A stretch of 64,000 bases of DNA from Bog-756 sp963718405 (GCA_963718405.1 CAVQYZ010000002.1:1116001-1180000); one strand, 5' to 3'; positions 34,441 through 42,484 are shown, numbered from the stretch's first letter. Numbers and translations are program-made. Notes: generated by a model not told the origin, from the letters alone.

Positions 34441-35982
34441 GTGCCGACCGACCACCAGCTGGCGCACCATGCCCCAACTTCGGCCGAGGGCCGGCGCCGC
34501 GTCTCTGTCCCGGACCCGGTCCAGCGCCTGTACCAGGCGGTCCGGGGGCTCTCGCCCCTCGGTCGGGACGCCTTGGTCTACGCCCTGTCGGCCCTGTTCG
34601 CCGGGGTGACCGGCCTGGTCGTCGGCATCTCGCTCTACCGGCAGTGGGGCCAGCTGGCCTTCGGCCCCTATGTGGCGGCGGCGGCCCTCATGGCCGTGGC
34701 GGCGTGGCGGGTGGGCCACGCCACGCCGAGCCGCCGTTGGCGCATCGCCCGTGTGGTGGCCTTCCTGATCGTCCTGTTCGGGGCCACCGTGGTGCCGCTG
34801 ACCCTGGAGGTCATCTGGCGCACCGAGGGGAACCCCTCCCGGCACGTCCAGCCCGAGGTGGTGGTGGTGGAGCAGGCCGGGGCCCGGGCCGCCCACGGCA
34901 AGGACCCCTACCGGGTGATCGACAAGGGCGGCCATCTGATCATCCACGAGACCACCGAGCCGGTCTACGAGCTCTACTACCCCTATCTCCCCGGGATGGT
35001 GCTCTTCGGCGTCTCCAGCAGCTCCGTCAGCACCAGCCACAGCAAGACCGTGGCCCGTCTGACCGATGCCCGGATCCAGTTCCTGGTATTCACGGTGTTG
35101 GTCACCCTGGTAGCTCTGAGCCGCATCCGGCCACCGAGCGACGCCCGGTTCCGGGCCCTCCAGGTCCTCACGGTGCTGCCCACGGCAGCCCTTCCCCTGG
35201 CCACCGGAGGGGACGACATGCCGGTGGCGGCCCTGATGCTGTTGGGGTTGGTGGCCCTCCAGCGTCGAAGACCGGTCCTGGCCGGCCTGGCGCTGGGAGC
35301 CGCCTCATCGCTCAAATTCACGGCCTGGCCGCTGGTGGTCCTGGCCCTGTGGGCCGCCACCGACCTGCAGCGGCGCCGCGCCATCGGGCGTTTTGTCCTC
35401 GGCGTGGTGGTGGTGGTGGTCCCGGTGGTCCTCCCGTTCGCCCTCCAGAACATGTCCGCCTTCATTGACAACGTGGTCCGTTTTCCGCTCGGCTTGGCCG
35501 GAGTGGCCTCGCCTGCCGCCAGCGCCCTGCCGGGCCATGAGCTGGTGGCGGCGTTCCCGGCGGAGCACAAGCTCTACGTGGCGGTGGCGGGCGTGATCGG
35601 GTTGGCCGTCCTCATCCGGCACCTCTGGAAGTACCCGCCCCGAACAGCCGCAGGGGTCTCGTCACTCACCGGATGGGTGATGCTCATCGCCATCCTGTTG
35701 GCCCCGGCTACCCGGGTCGGCTATCTGCTGTACCCGATCAACCTCTTCGTCTGGGCCTGGATGCTCTCCCGGGCCCAGGATCCCGCCGACCCGGCCATCG
35801 ACGGCGCTTCGGCCGAGGAGCAACCGGTGGGAGCCGCGGGGGTGGTCACTCCCTTCAGCCTCAGTCGTCGGCTCAGCCTCACTCGTCGGCTCAGCCTCAG
35901 TCGTCGGCTCAGCCTCAGTCGTCGGCTCAGCCTCAGTTGTCGTCGTCGGGAAGTTCGTACAGTTCGACCGAGTACGGGGTGA
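34441..35982 (+). CDS. Polytopic membrane glycosyltransferase, GT87/DUF2029-like
   Basis: 513 residues with about ten membrane helices. After the first three helices comes an outer loop with GKDPYRVIDKGGH and EPVYELYYPYLPGMVLFG, then DDMPVAALMLLGLVALQRRR and LAGLALGAASSLKFTAWPLV, the pattern of polyprenyl-phosphate-mannose-dependent (GT-C) transferases. It probably mannosylates an envelope glycolipid from the outer face. The C-terminus is odd: after SRAQDPADPAIDG it runs into five SLSRRL-type units coded by an 18-base tandem repeat, and its last 50 bases overlap the convergent gene. The true stop may have moved through repeat change or a base error. Confidence 0.72.
   Translation: MPTDHQLAHHAPTSAEGRRRVSVPDPVQRLYQAVRGLSPLGRDALVYALSALFAGVTGLVVGISLYRQWGQLAFGPYVAAAALMAVAAWRVGHATPSRRWRIARVVAFLIVLFGATVVPLTLEVIWRTEGNPSRHVQPEVVVVEQAGARAAHGKDPYRVIDKGGHLIIHETTEPVYELYYPYLPGMVLFGVSSSSVSTSHSKTVARLTDARIQFLVFTVLVTLVALSRIRPPSDARFRALQVLTVLPTAALPLATGGDDMPVAALMLLGLVALQRRRPVLAGLALGAASSLKFTAWPLVVLALWAATDLQRRRAIGRFVLGVVVVVVPVVLPFALQNMSAFIDNVVRFPLGLAGVASPAASALPGHELVAAFPAEHKLYVAVAGVIGLAVLIRHLWKYPPRTAAGVSSLTGWVMLIAILLAPATRVGYLLYPINLFVWAWMLSRAQDPADPAIDGASAEEQPVGAAGVVTPFSLSRRLSLTRRLSLSRRLSLSRRLSLSCRRREVRTVRPSTG
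35857..35943 (+). repeat. 18-base tandem repeat, about 4.8 copies
   Basis: Unit AGCCTCAGTCGTCGGCTC at 35857, 35875, 35893, 35911 and a partial at 35929; the second copy has one substitution (C for G). It codes S-L-S-R-R-L units in the GT87-like protein and reaches the end of the convergent gene. Because the unit is a multiple of three, copy-number change keeps the frame. Confidence 0.85.
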
Positions 35983-36643
35983 CGCCGGCCGAGGTGGTGG
36001 GGGAGATCACCACGCCCGTCTCCCAATAGAACCCGTCGTTGCTGCCCTGCTTGGCCAGCACTTCGGTCTCGTTGGCGGTCAGCTGGGCCCGATTGCCGGT
36101 GTAGATGATCTTCCAGCTCAGCTTGGGGAGGATGGCGTGGAAGGCGTCGACCAGTTCGTTCTTCGACAGACCGCTGGTGAAGTACACCGTGCGGTCGAAC
36201 TGAGCCACCCCACCGTCCGAGTTGACGGTGCGGACCACCGTGCTGCCGGCCGGTACGGCCAGATTGCCGAGGATGTCAGCCGGCGGTTGACCCTGGCCGA
36301 CGATCGACTTCATGGCGGTGGTGGCCGGGGTGAGCCGCACCCCGATGCCGCCGGCGATGGTGACCGAGCTCACCGCTTTATTGGGCGAGTTGCCGGTGAT
36401 CAGGCCGGAGGCCACCGTGCCGAGGACCACGATGAACACGGCGATGCCCAAAACGATGAGGGCCGGCCGGGCCGACATCGGTTGATAGATCCGGCGATCC
36501 GGGTCGATGGCCGTGGCTGCAGCGGTTGGGCTCCGGGTGGCACCGTTGTCTCCGCCCTTGGAACGGCCCGGGGAGCTGCCGGATGGACTGCCGGATGGAC
36601 TGCCGGATGACTGGGGCACCAGCTCTTGGGCTCTACCGACCAT
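35933..36643 (-). CDS. Single-pass membrane protein of unknown function
   Basis: 236 residues. A polar N-terminus holds a 12-base repeat coding GSPS units (DNA repeat 36576-36610); one membrane helix follows at about 60-82 (ALIVLGIAVFIVVLGTVASG). An extracytoplasmic domain includes VRTVNSDGGVAQFDRTVYF, LSKNELVDAFHAILPKLSWK, IIYTGNRAQLTANETEVLAK and GFYWETGVVISPTTS, ending in VELYELPDDDN. No known family is recognised. ATG 36643 follows TAGCAT at nine bases. The 3' end overlaps the convergent GT87-like gene by 50 bases. Confidence 0.7.
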   Translation of the reverse strand: MVGRAQELVPQSSGSPSGSPSGSSPGRSKGGDNGATRSPTAAATAIDPDRRIYQPMSARPALIVLGIAVFIVVLGTVASGLITGNSPNKAVSSVTIAGGIGVRLTPATTAMKSIVGQGQPPADILGNLAVPAGSTVVRTVNSDGGVAQFDRTVYFTSGLSKNELVDAFHAILPKLSWKIIYTGNRAQLTANETEVLAKQGSNDGFYWETGVVISPTTSAGVTPYSVELYELPDDDN

Positions 36644-36652
36644 GGTGCGCCA

Positions 36653-36658
36653 ATGCTA
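36653..36658 (-). promoter_or_regulatory. Leaderless -10 box of the single-pass membrane gene
   Basis: TAGCAT on the minus strand, nine bases, then ATG 36643. The same hexamer precedes thiO. Confidence 0.4.
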
Positions 36659-36679
36659 GTAGTAGGTGCCGTGTGGGCT

Positions 36680-37093
36680 TTATTCGGCCTTGCCGGGCCC
36701 GGTGGCCGGCGGGGAGTCGAGCGATCTGACCACTTCGAACGAGGCGGCGGCCGCACCCACGGTCAGGGCCAGGATGCCCCACCGGGTCCGGCGGGGGAGC
36801 GACCCGAACGCCACCAGCGTGGCCAGGGCGTCCACGGCATCGGCCATTCCACCGAGAGCCAGCCAGGGCCGCGCCTCCTGATCAGGCAGACCGAGCGACC
36901 TCAAGGCCCCGAGGCCCAGGGCCAGATCGCGGCCTCCCATGGTCCGAGCCAACAACTTGCTGGTGGGACTGCCGGCCGGGTCCCCGATCCAGGGGCGGGC
37001 CATCACTGTCGGAGTGGCCATGGCCACCACTCCGATGGCCACCCGCCCCGAAGCCAGTAGTCGAGCCACGGTCCGGGCTGTCGTGGAGTCCAT
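36680..37093 (-). CDS. Small membrane protein, DUF4267-like
   Basis: 137 residues with three or four hydrophobic segments. RTMGGRDLALGLGALRSLG followed by RPWLALGGMADAVDALATL resembles small actinobacterial membrane proteins related to DUF4267. No catalytic residues stand out. ATG 37093 lies eight bases after TACGTT, and AAGGA is also present four bases upstream, so either initiation mode is possible. It is divergent from the candidate small transcript at 37114. Function unknown. Confidence 0.65.
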   Translation of the reverse strand: MDSTTARTVARLLASGRVAIGVVAMATPTVMARPWIGDPAGSPTSKLLARTMGGRDLALGLGALRSLGLPDQEARPWLALGGMADAVDALATLVAFGSLPRRTRWGILALTVGAAAASFEVVRSLDSPPATGPGKAE

Positions 37094-37100
37094 GATTCCT

Positions 37101-37106
37101 TAACGT
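37101..37106 (+). promoter_or_regulatory. Candidate leaderless -10 box of the small transcript
   Basis: TAACGT, seven bases, then ATG 37114, the same geometry as the leaderless genes in the window. Confidence 0.35.
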
Positions 37107-37107
37107 A
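37102..37107 (-). promoter_or_regulatory. Leaderless -10 box of the small membrane protein gene
   Basis: TACGTT on the minus strand, eight bases, then ATG 37093. It overlaps the plus-strand box TAACGT (37101-37106), so the two promoters are back to back. Confidence 0.4.
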
Positions 37108-37113
37108 ATTCCT

Positions 37114-37345
37114 ATGGAAAATTCGATCAAAAGGGCCAAATGACCACGCAGAGCATTTTCACGAATACAGAGGGTGGTGGCTGGCAGTTTACTGGTTGCC
37201 TTCCTCTTCCGAATCCTTCACAATGCCACTGGTATTGACGAGCGCAAGTCGCTGTCGTTGGAGGGGTGCCTGATCCAGTATCAGAACTAGATCCTGTGAT
37301 TGGGGGGGAGAGAGTGGCCGGGTCTGATGACCCGGCCACTTTTTT
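37114..37345 (+). ncRNA. Candidate small transcript with micro-ORFs
   Basis: About 230 bases, clearly lower in GC than its flanks, bounded by a -10-like box and the strongest intrinsic terminator in the window. No annotated gene would use that terminator on this strand. It holds two overlapping micro-ORFs: a nine-codon one (MENSIKRAK, 37114-37143) joined by ATGA to a 32-codon one (37140-37238) that begins MTTQSIFTNTEGGGW and ends PSQCHWY. Their codon use is not that of the genome, so a non-coding RNA is equally possible. Not recognised as a known family. Confidence 0.35.
37314..37345 (+). terminator. Strong intrinsic terminator
   Basis: GTGGCCGGGTC, a four-base loop TGAT, then GACCCGGCCAC and six T. 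A perfect 11-base stem with a T-run on the plus strand only. It lies 90 bases before the convergent end of thiD. Confidence 0.85.
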
Positions 37346-37403
37346 ATGCCCCGTTTATGCCCGGGCCCCCTTGTTGACTTGGGGCGCAACTTGGGGCGCC
37401 CAC

Positions 37404-38384
37404 TCAACTTGGGGGCGGGACCCCTGCGGCTGCGCCTCTCGTCCAACCGAGATGGTCGAGGGGGCCGTGTCCCTGTCCCAGCCGCCACCGGGCTCCTCCC
37501 ACCAGGGCGTCGTGGACGAACTCCTTGGCCGAGGCCACCGCATGGGGCACATCGGCGCCACGAGCCAGGTAGGCGACGATGGCCGAGGACAGCGAACACC
37601 CGGTCCCGTGGGTATTGGTGGTGTCCACCCACCGACCCTGGAGGACGGTGACGTTGGTCCCGTCGAAGAGCACATCGGCCACCTCGGCGGGTCGGTCGTT
37701 GGAACGGTCGTCGGGACCCTTCTTGTGACGGCGTGCGGACCGGTCTCCGGACGCCTGGGGCGCCGACCGGTGCTCGCCGGATGCCTCGACCCCGGGCCGG
37801 TGCTCGCCGGGTGCCTCGACCCCGGGTAGATGGCCTCCTTTGACCAACACCCAGGTTGGCCCGAGCCGGTGGATCTCCCGCGCCACCTCGATCATGGTGG
37901 CAGTGCTCTGGACCTCCGAGTACGGGACGCCGGCCAGTAGGGCCGCCTCCCAGAGGTTGGGTGTCACCACCAGGGCATGAGGTATGAGGTCCCGCCGGTA
38001 GGCCTCGAGGCCGTCGTCGGCCAGGAGCGACCGCCCGGTGGAGGCCACCATCACCGGGTCCACCACCAACCGGGGGAGCCGCCCGGAGGCGGCCAACCGA
38101 CCCACCGTCTCGATGACCGGGACCGTGCCCAGCAGTCCGGTCTTGACCGAGGCCACCGGCAGGTCACCCAGTACCGCCCGGATCTGAGAGCCCACCATCT
38201 CGGCCGGCAGATAGTGGACGTCGAGCACCGCCGCGGTGTTCTGCGCCGTCACCGCCGTCACGGCCGTGGTGGCGAACACCCCGAGAGCGCTCATGGTCTT
38301 GATATCGGCCTGGATACCGGCCCCGGCGCCGGAGTCTGAACCGGCGATGGTCAGCGCCACCGGGGGGTTGGCGTCGGCGCTCAC
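37404..38384 (-). CDS. thiD: Hydroxymethylpyrimidine (phosphate) kinase with an inserted loop
   Basis: 326 residues against about 265 for the family. It phosphorylates HMP and HMP-phosphate for thiamin synthesis. Motifs are LTIAGSDSGAGAGIQADIKT, VTAVTAQNT, VASVKTGLLG, VDPVMVASTG, LVVTPNLWEA, VLVKGGHLPG and the anion-hole stretch NTHGTGCSLSSAI. Between KGGHLPG and ADVLFDG sits an extra polar loop of about 45 residues with a 30-base tandem duplication (PGVEASGEHR-type units). GTG 38384 overlaps the thiG stop as GTGA. The C-terminal tail TRGAAAGVPPPS extends past the usual end and may be non-native. Confidence 0.88.
   Translation of the reverse strand: MSADANPPVALTIAGSDSGAGAGIQADIKTMSALGVFATTAVTAVTAQNTAAVLDVHYLPAEMVGSQIRAVLGDLPVASVKTGLLGTVPVIETVGRLAASGRLPRLVVDPVMVASTGRSLLADDGLEAYRRDLIPHALVVTPNLWEAALLAGVPYSEVQSTATMIEVAREIHRLGPTWVLVKGGHLPGVEAPGEHRPGVEASGEHRSAPQASGDRSARRHKKGPDDRSNDRPAEVADVLFDGTNVTVLQGRWVDTTNTHGTGCSLSSAIVAYLARGADVPHAVASAKEFVHDALVGGARWRLGQGHGPLDHLGWTRGAAAGVPPPS
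37767..37826 (-). repeat. 30-base tandem duplication inside thiD
   Basis: Two copies (37767-37796 and 37797-37826) differing at one base (GGATGCC against GGGTGCC). Each adds ten residues to the loop. Length keeps the reading frame. Confidence 0.8.
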
Positions 38385-39295
38385 CCGCTGCGGTCGGCCT
38401 GAGCGTCGTCGGGCGCGTCGTAGCCGGCGTCGTGGGTCCCGTCCGCCGACCGGTCGATCATTCCCTCGAAGGGGCTCGAGGCGTCGGCGTAGAAGCGCCG
38501 GGTGATCCGACCGGCCCGGTAGGCGTGGCGACCGGCTTGCACCGCCTGGCGCATGGACCGGGCCATCAGGGCCGGCTGGTGGGCCCGGGTAATGGCAGAG
38601 GCAATCATGACCGCCTCGCAGCCGAGTTCCATGGCCAGGCAGGCGTCCGAGGCGGTGCCGATCCCGGCGTCGAGCACCACCGGGACCCGGGCCTGCTCGA
38701 CGATGAGGGCGATGTTGTGGGTATTGCGGATCCCGAGCCCGCTTCCGATGGGAGACCCCAGGGGCATGACCGCTGCGCAACCGGCCTGTTCGAGCCGACG
38801 GGCCACCACCGGGTCGTCGCTGCAGTAGGGCAGGACGGTGAATCCCTCGTCGACCAGTTCCTCAGCTGCAGCCACCAACTCCACGGCGTCCGGCAGGAGG
38901 GTCAGGTCGTCGCCGATGACCTCGAGCTTGATCCAATCGGTCTCGAAGGCCTCCCGGGCCAGCTTGGCGGTCAGCACCGCCTCCGAAGCAGTGAAGCACC
39001 CGGCCGTGTTCGGGAGAACGCGCACGTTCAGCTCCCCGAGCAGTTCGACCAGCGAGTGGCGAGTGGTGGGATCGACTCTCCGCACGGCCACAGTGGCGAT
39101 AGCGGTACCCGACTCCTGGAGGGCTTCTCGGAGCGACTCCGGGCTGACCATGCCCCCGGTCCCCATGAGCAGCCGGGACGAGAATGGCTGGCCGGCAATG
39201 GTGAGCGGAGTGTCGGCGGCATTGGCGCCGACAGCGCCGGTTTGGGTGTCGGCCAACTCGGCAGAGCCGTCGGTCCGGTCAGTGGGGTAGTCCAT
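38381..39295 (-). CDS. thiG: Thiazole synthase
   Basis: 304 residues, longer than usual at both ends. ThiG condenses deoxyxylulose 5-phosphate, dehydroglycine and the ThiS thiocarboxylate into the thiazole of thiamin. Visible are FSSRLLMGTGG, VAVRRVDP, LPNTAGCFTA, the Schiff-base lysine in DWIKLEVIGD, VLPYCSDDPVVARRLEQAGC, MPLGSPIGSGLGI and VVLDAGIGTASDACLAMELG. The first 28 residues are polar. ATG 39295 follows TACCGT at eight bases, so an internal leaderless promoter may exist. Its stop overlaps thiD (GTGA). Confidence 0.95.
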   Translation of the reverse strand: MDYPTDRTDGSAELADTQTGAVGANAADTPLTIAGQPFSSRLLMGTGGMVSPESLREALQESGTAIATVAVRRVDPTTRHSLVELLGELNVRVLPNTAGCFTASEAVLTAKLAREAFETDWIKLEVIGDDLTLLPDAVELVAAAEELVDEGFTVLPYCSDDPVVARRLEQAGCAAVMPLGSPIGSGLGIRNTHNIALIVEQARVPVVLDAGIGTASDACLAMELGCEAVMIASAITRAHQPALMARSMRQAVQAGRHAYRAGRITRRFYADASSPFEGMIDRSADGTHDAGYDAPDDAQADRSG

Positions 39296-39303
39296 CGGCT
39301 CCC

Positions 39304-39309
39304 ACGGTA
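39304..39309 (-). promoter_or_regulatory. Leaderless -10 box of thiG
   Basis: TACCGT on the minus strand, eight bases, then ATG 39295. It lies in the 42-base gap after thiS, so thiG-thiD could also be transcribed separately. Confidence 0.4.
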
Positions 39310-39337
39310 CCGCCGCTGCGGCTTCCGAAAACCTGCG

Positions 39338-39541
39338 CTACCCGCCCGCGGCGGCCGTGACGATCTCGATCTGATCCCCGGCGACGATCCGGGTGCCCTC
39401 CCACCGGCTCTTCGGCACGACGTCACCGTTGCGGGCCACGGCGATGCCCCGCGGCGATGGGCACCACTGGGCCACGAGTTCGGCCACCGTGGTGCCTTCG
39501 GGGCCCTCCCAGATCGTGCCGTTCACCAGCGTGTCGCTCAT
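39338..39541 (-). CDS. thiS: Sulfur carrier protein ThiS
   Basis: 67 residues with a ubiquitin-like fold and the required C-terminal Gly-Gly (VTAAAGG). ThiS is adenylated and thiocarboxylated at that end and gives sulfur to ThiG. Conserved features are GTTVAELVAQW, GIAVARNGDVVPKSRW and GDQIEIVTAA. ATG 39541 overlaps the thiO stop as ATGA, which rules out longer readings. The adenylating enzyme ThiF is not in the window. Confidence 0.93.
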   Translation of the reverse strand: MSDTLVNGTIWEGPEGTTVAELVAQWCPSPRGIAVARNGDVVPKSRWEGTRIVAGDQIEIVTAAAGG

Positions 39542-40803
39542 CGGCTCACCCTGGCCTCGTCTGGCGCCTGAGACGGGGGCGCCGCCCGGTCGGCGGGCGT
39601 GAATCGGCTGGGGGTGAAGGGGATGAATCTTCCGGGCCAACCGGTATCGGCACTCTTCCGGCTGTCACTCTCCCGTCCGTCGAGCTCCCGGCCGTCGAGC
39701 TCCCGGCCGTCGAGCATCTCGCCGAGGAGCCGTACGACCTCGTCGGCGGTCAGGGGGGCCAGGAGAAATCCGTTCCGGTAATGACCCGTGGCCATGAGCA
39801 GTCCCCCGAGCCCGGTTACCCCCACAATGGGAGCGTTGTCCGGAGACCCCGGACGCAGTCCCGTCGTCGTGTCGAACAGTTCGTATTCAGCGAGGGTAGG
39901 AATCAGCGTGCGGGCATCGTTGAGCAGGTCACTGACCGCGCCGGCCTGGACCGACAGGTCGAAGCCCTTCTCCTCGACGGTTGCTCCTACCACCAGGGAG
40001 CCATCCTTACGAGGCACCAAATAGCAGCTCCGACCATGGACCAGCCCTCGGACCGTTCTGGCCAGGGTGGGCACAGCGGCGTTAGCCCGCAGGCGGACGG
40101 TGAGCCCCTTGACCGGGCGGACCGGAGGGAGGAACGGGTCGGGGATGCCCGCCAGCTGTCCCGAGTGGCAGCCGGCCGCCACGACGACCGCACCGGCGGG
40201 ACAACGACGGCCGTCGGCCAAGACGACTCCGTTCACACACCCGTTCTGGATCTCCACCTTGGAAACCTCTTCCTCAGCCACCGTCACGCCCTCTGCGACA
40301 CACGCCGCCACCAGTGCCTCGAGGACACTCCGGTTGTCAACCTGGTGGTCCTCGGACAGATCGGCTCCGCCCCGGATCCCCGGGGCCAGCAGGGGCTCGG
40401 CTGCCCGGCACTCGGCGGCGCTGAGTCGGTGGGCGTCGAGGCCGAGGGCCAGTTGATGCGCCAGCAGGTCATCCGACGCGGCCCGGTCCGAAGCATCCAC
40501 GGCGATCACTAGCGTCCCGTCGTCGACGTAGTGCACTGATCGGCCCGACGACTCCTCAAGCGCGTGGGCAAACGAGGGCCACGCCCTGGCGGCGACCACG
40601 TTGAGCATGGTGAGGGCGTCCTCGCCGAAGTGGGCCTCACCGGTCGGCGCCAACATCCCGGCCGCGGCCCAGCCGGCGCCCCGCCCGGGTCGGGGATCGG
40701 CCACGGTGACGCTCATCCCCGCCACCGCCGCCTCCCAGGCGATGGACAGTCCGATGACCCCGCCGCCCACCACGACCACGTCTGGCTGCATCGGAGTCAC
40801 CAT
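39538..40803 (-). CDS. thiO: Glycine oxidase
   Basis: 421 residues. An FAD enzyme that oxidises glycine to the imine used by ThiG; this is the oxygen-dependent route. It has the dinucleotide motif VVVVGGGVIGLSIAWEAA, AGWAAAGMLAP, GAVVVAAGCHSGQLAG, VKGLTVRLR, and the C-terminal FAD contacts TGLRPGSPDNAPIVG and GGLLMATGHYRNG. Near the end, a 15-base repeat codes DGREL units, then a tail of about 35 polar residues. ATG 40803 is preferred: TAGCAT lies seven bases upstream. No TPP riboswitch was found before it, consistent with a leaderless start. Confidence 0.92.
   Translation of the reverse strand: MVTPMQPDVVVVGGGVIGLSIAWEAAVAGMSVTVADPRPGRGAGWAAAGMLAPTGEAHFGEDALTMLNVVAARAWPSFAHALEESSGRSVHYVDDGTLVIAVDASDRAASDDLLAHQLALGLDAHRLSAAECRAAEPLLAPGIRGGADLSEDHQVDNRSVLEALVAACVAEGVTVAEEEVSKVEIQNGCVNGVVLADGRRCPAGAVVVAAGCHSGQLAGIPDPFLPPVRPVKGLTVRLRANAAVPTLARTVRGLVHGRSCYLVPRKDGSLVVGATVEEKGFDLSVQAGAVSDLLNDARTLIPTLAEYELFDTTTGLRPGSPDNAPIVGVTGLGGLLMATGHYRNGFLLAPLTADEVVRLLGEMLDGRELDGRELDGRESDSRKSADTGWPGRFIPFTPSRFTPADRAAPPSQAPDEARVSR
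39678..39722 (-). repeat. 15-base tandem repeat in thiO
   Basis: Unit CGTCGAGCTCCCGGC on the plus strand, about 2.6 copies, coding DGREL-DGREL-DGRES after the FAD domain. In-frame length variation would be tolerated. Confidence 0.7.
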
Positions 40804-40810
40804 CGGCCTC

Positions 40811-40816
40811 ATGCTA
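40811..40816 (-). promoter_or_regulatory. Leaderless -10 box of the thiO-thiS-thiG-thiD operon
   Basis: TAGCAT on the minus strand, seven bases, then ATG 40803. Confidence 0.5.
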
Positions 40817-41009
40817 CGAGCGTGCCGGCGAGGTGCGACATCGGTAGTGGGAGCCCTGGTCCCATGTCCCATCCGGCCCTGCCCCGGGTGAGCCTGTTCC
40901 GGTGTGCCCGGCCGGACGGGTCCGTCCCGGCCTCTGTTTCGGCCGGCCGAAACACCTCGCCCGCCCGGCCCCCCCGGACCACTGTTACACCCCCCTGGGA
41001 TACTTGGTC

Positions 41010-42242
41010 ATGGTTCTAGACGACCTCCAAGCGGTGCTCGATGAGGCCAAAGCACTCGGTCCTGCGGCCTTCGCCGACGCCGAGTCCCTGGCGGTGCTCG
41101 AGCGCCAGTTGGCCCAGTTGGACTGCCTGGTGACCTCCTCGGTGGCCTGTTTCGACGCCGCCGGCACCTTCGAGGCCTCGGGGGCGGTCAACACCAAGGC
41201 CTGGCTCAAGTCCGAGTGCCGGCTGTCGGGCAAACAGGCCGCCTCCCAGGTCAAGCGGGGACGCCACCTCCGTCGTCTGCCTCGAACCGCCGAGGCCTTT
41301 GCTTCGGGGCGGTTGAGCGGGGACCAGGTGGACGTGCTCATCGCCGCCGATCAGGACCGCACCCATGAGGCCCTTCTCGACCAGGAGCACGAGCTGGTGG
41401 AACAGGGGATCAAGCTCTCCCATCACCAGTTCGTCCAGTACATGAGCTACTGGAGGAACCGGGCCGACCGGGAGGGAGCCGAAGACCAGGCCGAGCGGCA
41501 CTGCGCCCAACGAGAGGTGTACCTGGTCCCGAGCTTCGAGGGCATGTGGTTGGGACAGATGACCCTGGACCCGGTGTCGGGGGCCATCGTGGGAGGCGAG
41601 ATCAACCGGCTCGAGCAGCTGCTCTTCGAGGCCGAGTGGGCCGAGGCCACAGAACGCCTGGGCAGGGAGCCCCTCGTCTCCGAGCTCACCCGCTCCCCGG
41701 GCCAACGCCGGGCCGACGCCCTGGTGGAGATGGCCACCCGCTCCAAGGCCACCAACGACGGCCGGCGTCCGGCCCCGTTGTTCACCGTGCTGGTGGACTA
41801 CGAGTCCCTCCACGGGCGCATCTCCCAGCTGGAGGACGGCACGGTACTCCCGGCCGGCCACCTCCTGCCCTGGTTGATGCAGGCCGACCTGGAGCGGGCC
41901 ACCTTCAAGCTCGGGGGCCATGTGGAGATGGGGGCGCCCGCCAAACTGGCCTCCCTGACCCCCGAGGCCCTGAGAAAGGCCGTCTTCACCCCCCAGGGCA
42001 GAAAAGAGATCGCCCCCACGGCCAGACTGTTCACCGGGGCCACCCGGCGGGCCATCGAGGTGCGGGACCGGACCTGTGCCCACCCGACCTGTGACGTCCC
42101 GGCCTCCCGGTGCCAGATCGACCACATCCAGCCCTGGAGCCAGGGTGGAGAGACCACCCAGGAGAACGGCCGGTTGCTCTGTGGCCGGCACAACCGGATG
42201 CGCAACCAGCGGGACCAGCGGGAACCGCCCCAGCGGGAGTGA
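41010..42242 (+). CDS. DUF222 + HNH endonuclease domain protein
   Basis: 410 residues. An all-alpha DUF222 region (about 10-290) precedes a C-terminal HNH nuclease: CAHPTCDVPASRC, IDHIQPWSQGGETTQEN, GRLLCGRHNRMR, with the zinc-like CxxxxC and LLCGRH pairs and the catalytic DH. Such genes are scattered in many copies in actinobacteria (the REP13E12-like group) and are thought to be selfish or repeat-linked, although no mobility has been shown for most. ATG 41010 follows GATACT by five bases. Only one copy is in the window. Codon use is like the neighbours, so recent transfer is not evident. Confidence 0.88.
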   Translation: MVLDDLQAVLDEAKALGPAAFADAESLAVLERQLAQLDCLVTSSVACFDAAGTFEASGAVNTKAWLKSECRLSGKQAASQVKRGRHLRRLPRTAEAFASGRLSGDQVDVLIAADQDRTHEALLDQEHELVEQGIKLSHHQFVQYMSYWRNRADREGAEDQAERHCAQREVYLVPSFEGMWLGQMTLDPVSGAIVGGEINRLEQLLFEAEWAEATERLGREPLVSELTRSPGQRRADALVEMATRSKATNDGRRPAPLFTVLVDYESLHGRISQLEDGTVLPAGHLLPWLMQADLERATFKLGGHVEMGAPAKLASLTPEALRKAVFTPQGRKEIAPTARLFTGATRRAIEVRDRTCAHPTCDVPASRCQIDHIQPWSQGGETTQENGRLLCGRHNRMRNQRDQREPPQRE

Positions 42243-42421
42243 ACGCCTGCCGGGCGGGCAACCGGCTGGATCACCTGAACCCTTTGAGAACCTGAGCTGG
42301 CCACCACCCCGGCTCCACCGATTCCCGATATCCCCGCACCGCCGGCCGCTGGAGCGCGCCCGGTGACTGGAGCGCGCCCGGCACCAGCAGGAATCACGCC
42401 CGGCCCCACCAGGAACAGAGA

Positions 42422-42484
42422 GCCCTGTACCAGGAAGAGAGAGCCCCGCACCAGGAAGGGAGAGCCCCGCACCAGGGAGAGAGC
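42422..42484 (+). repeat. 21-base tandem repeat, three copies
   Basis: Units start at 42422, 42443 and 42464, based on GCCCCGCACCAGGAAGGGAGA; the first reads GCCCTGTACC. A degenerate unit precedes at 42403. It lies 50-110 bases upstream of the gltB -10 box. Confidence 0.75.

Noticed and set aside
35857..35943. A CRISPR-like array
   Set aside because: The 18-base units are directly adjacent with no spacers and code protein; the 21-base repeat at 42422 and the 14-base repeat at 63134 also lack spacers.
41010..42242. DUF222-HNH gene as part of an insertion sequence or intein
   Set aside because: No terminal inverted repeats, target duplication or splicing residues are visible around it.
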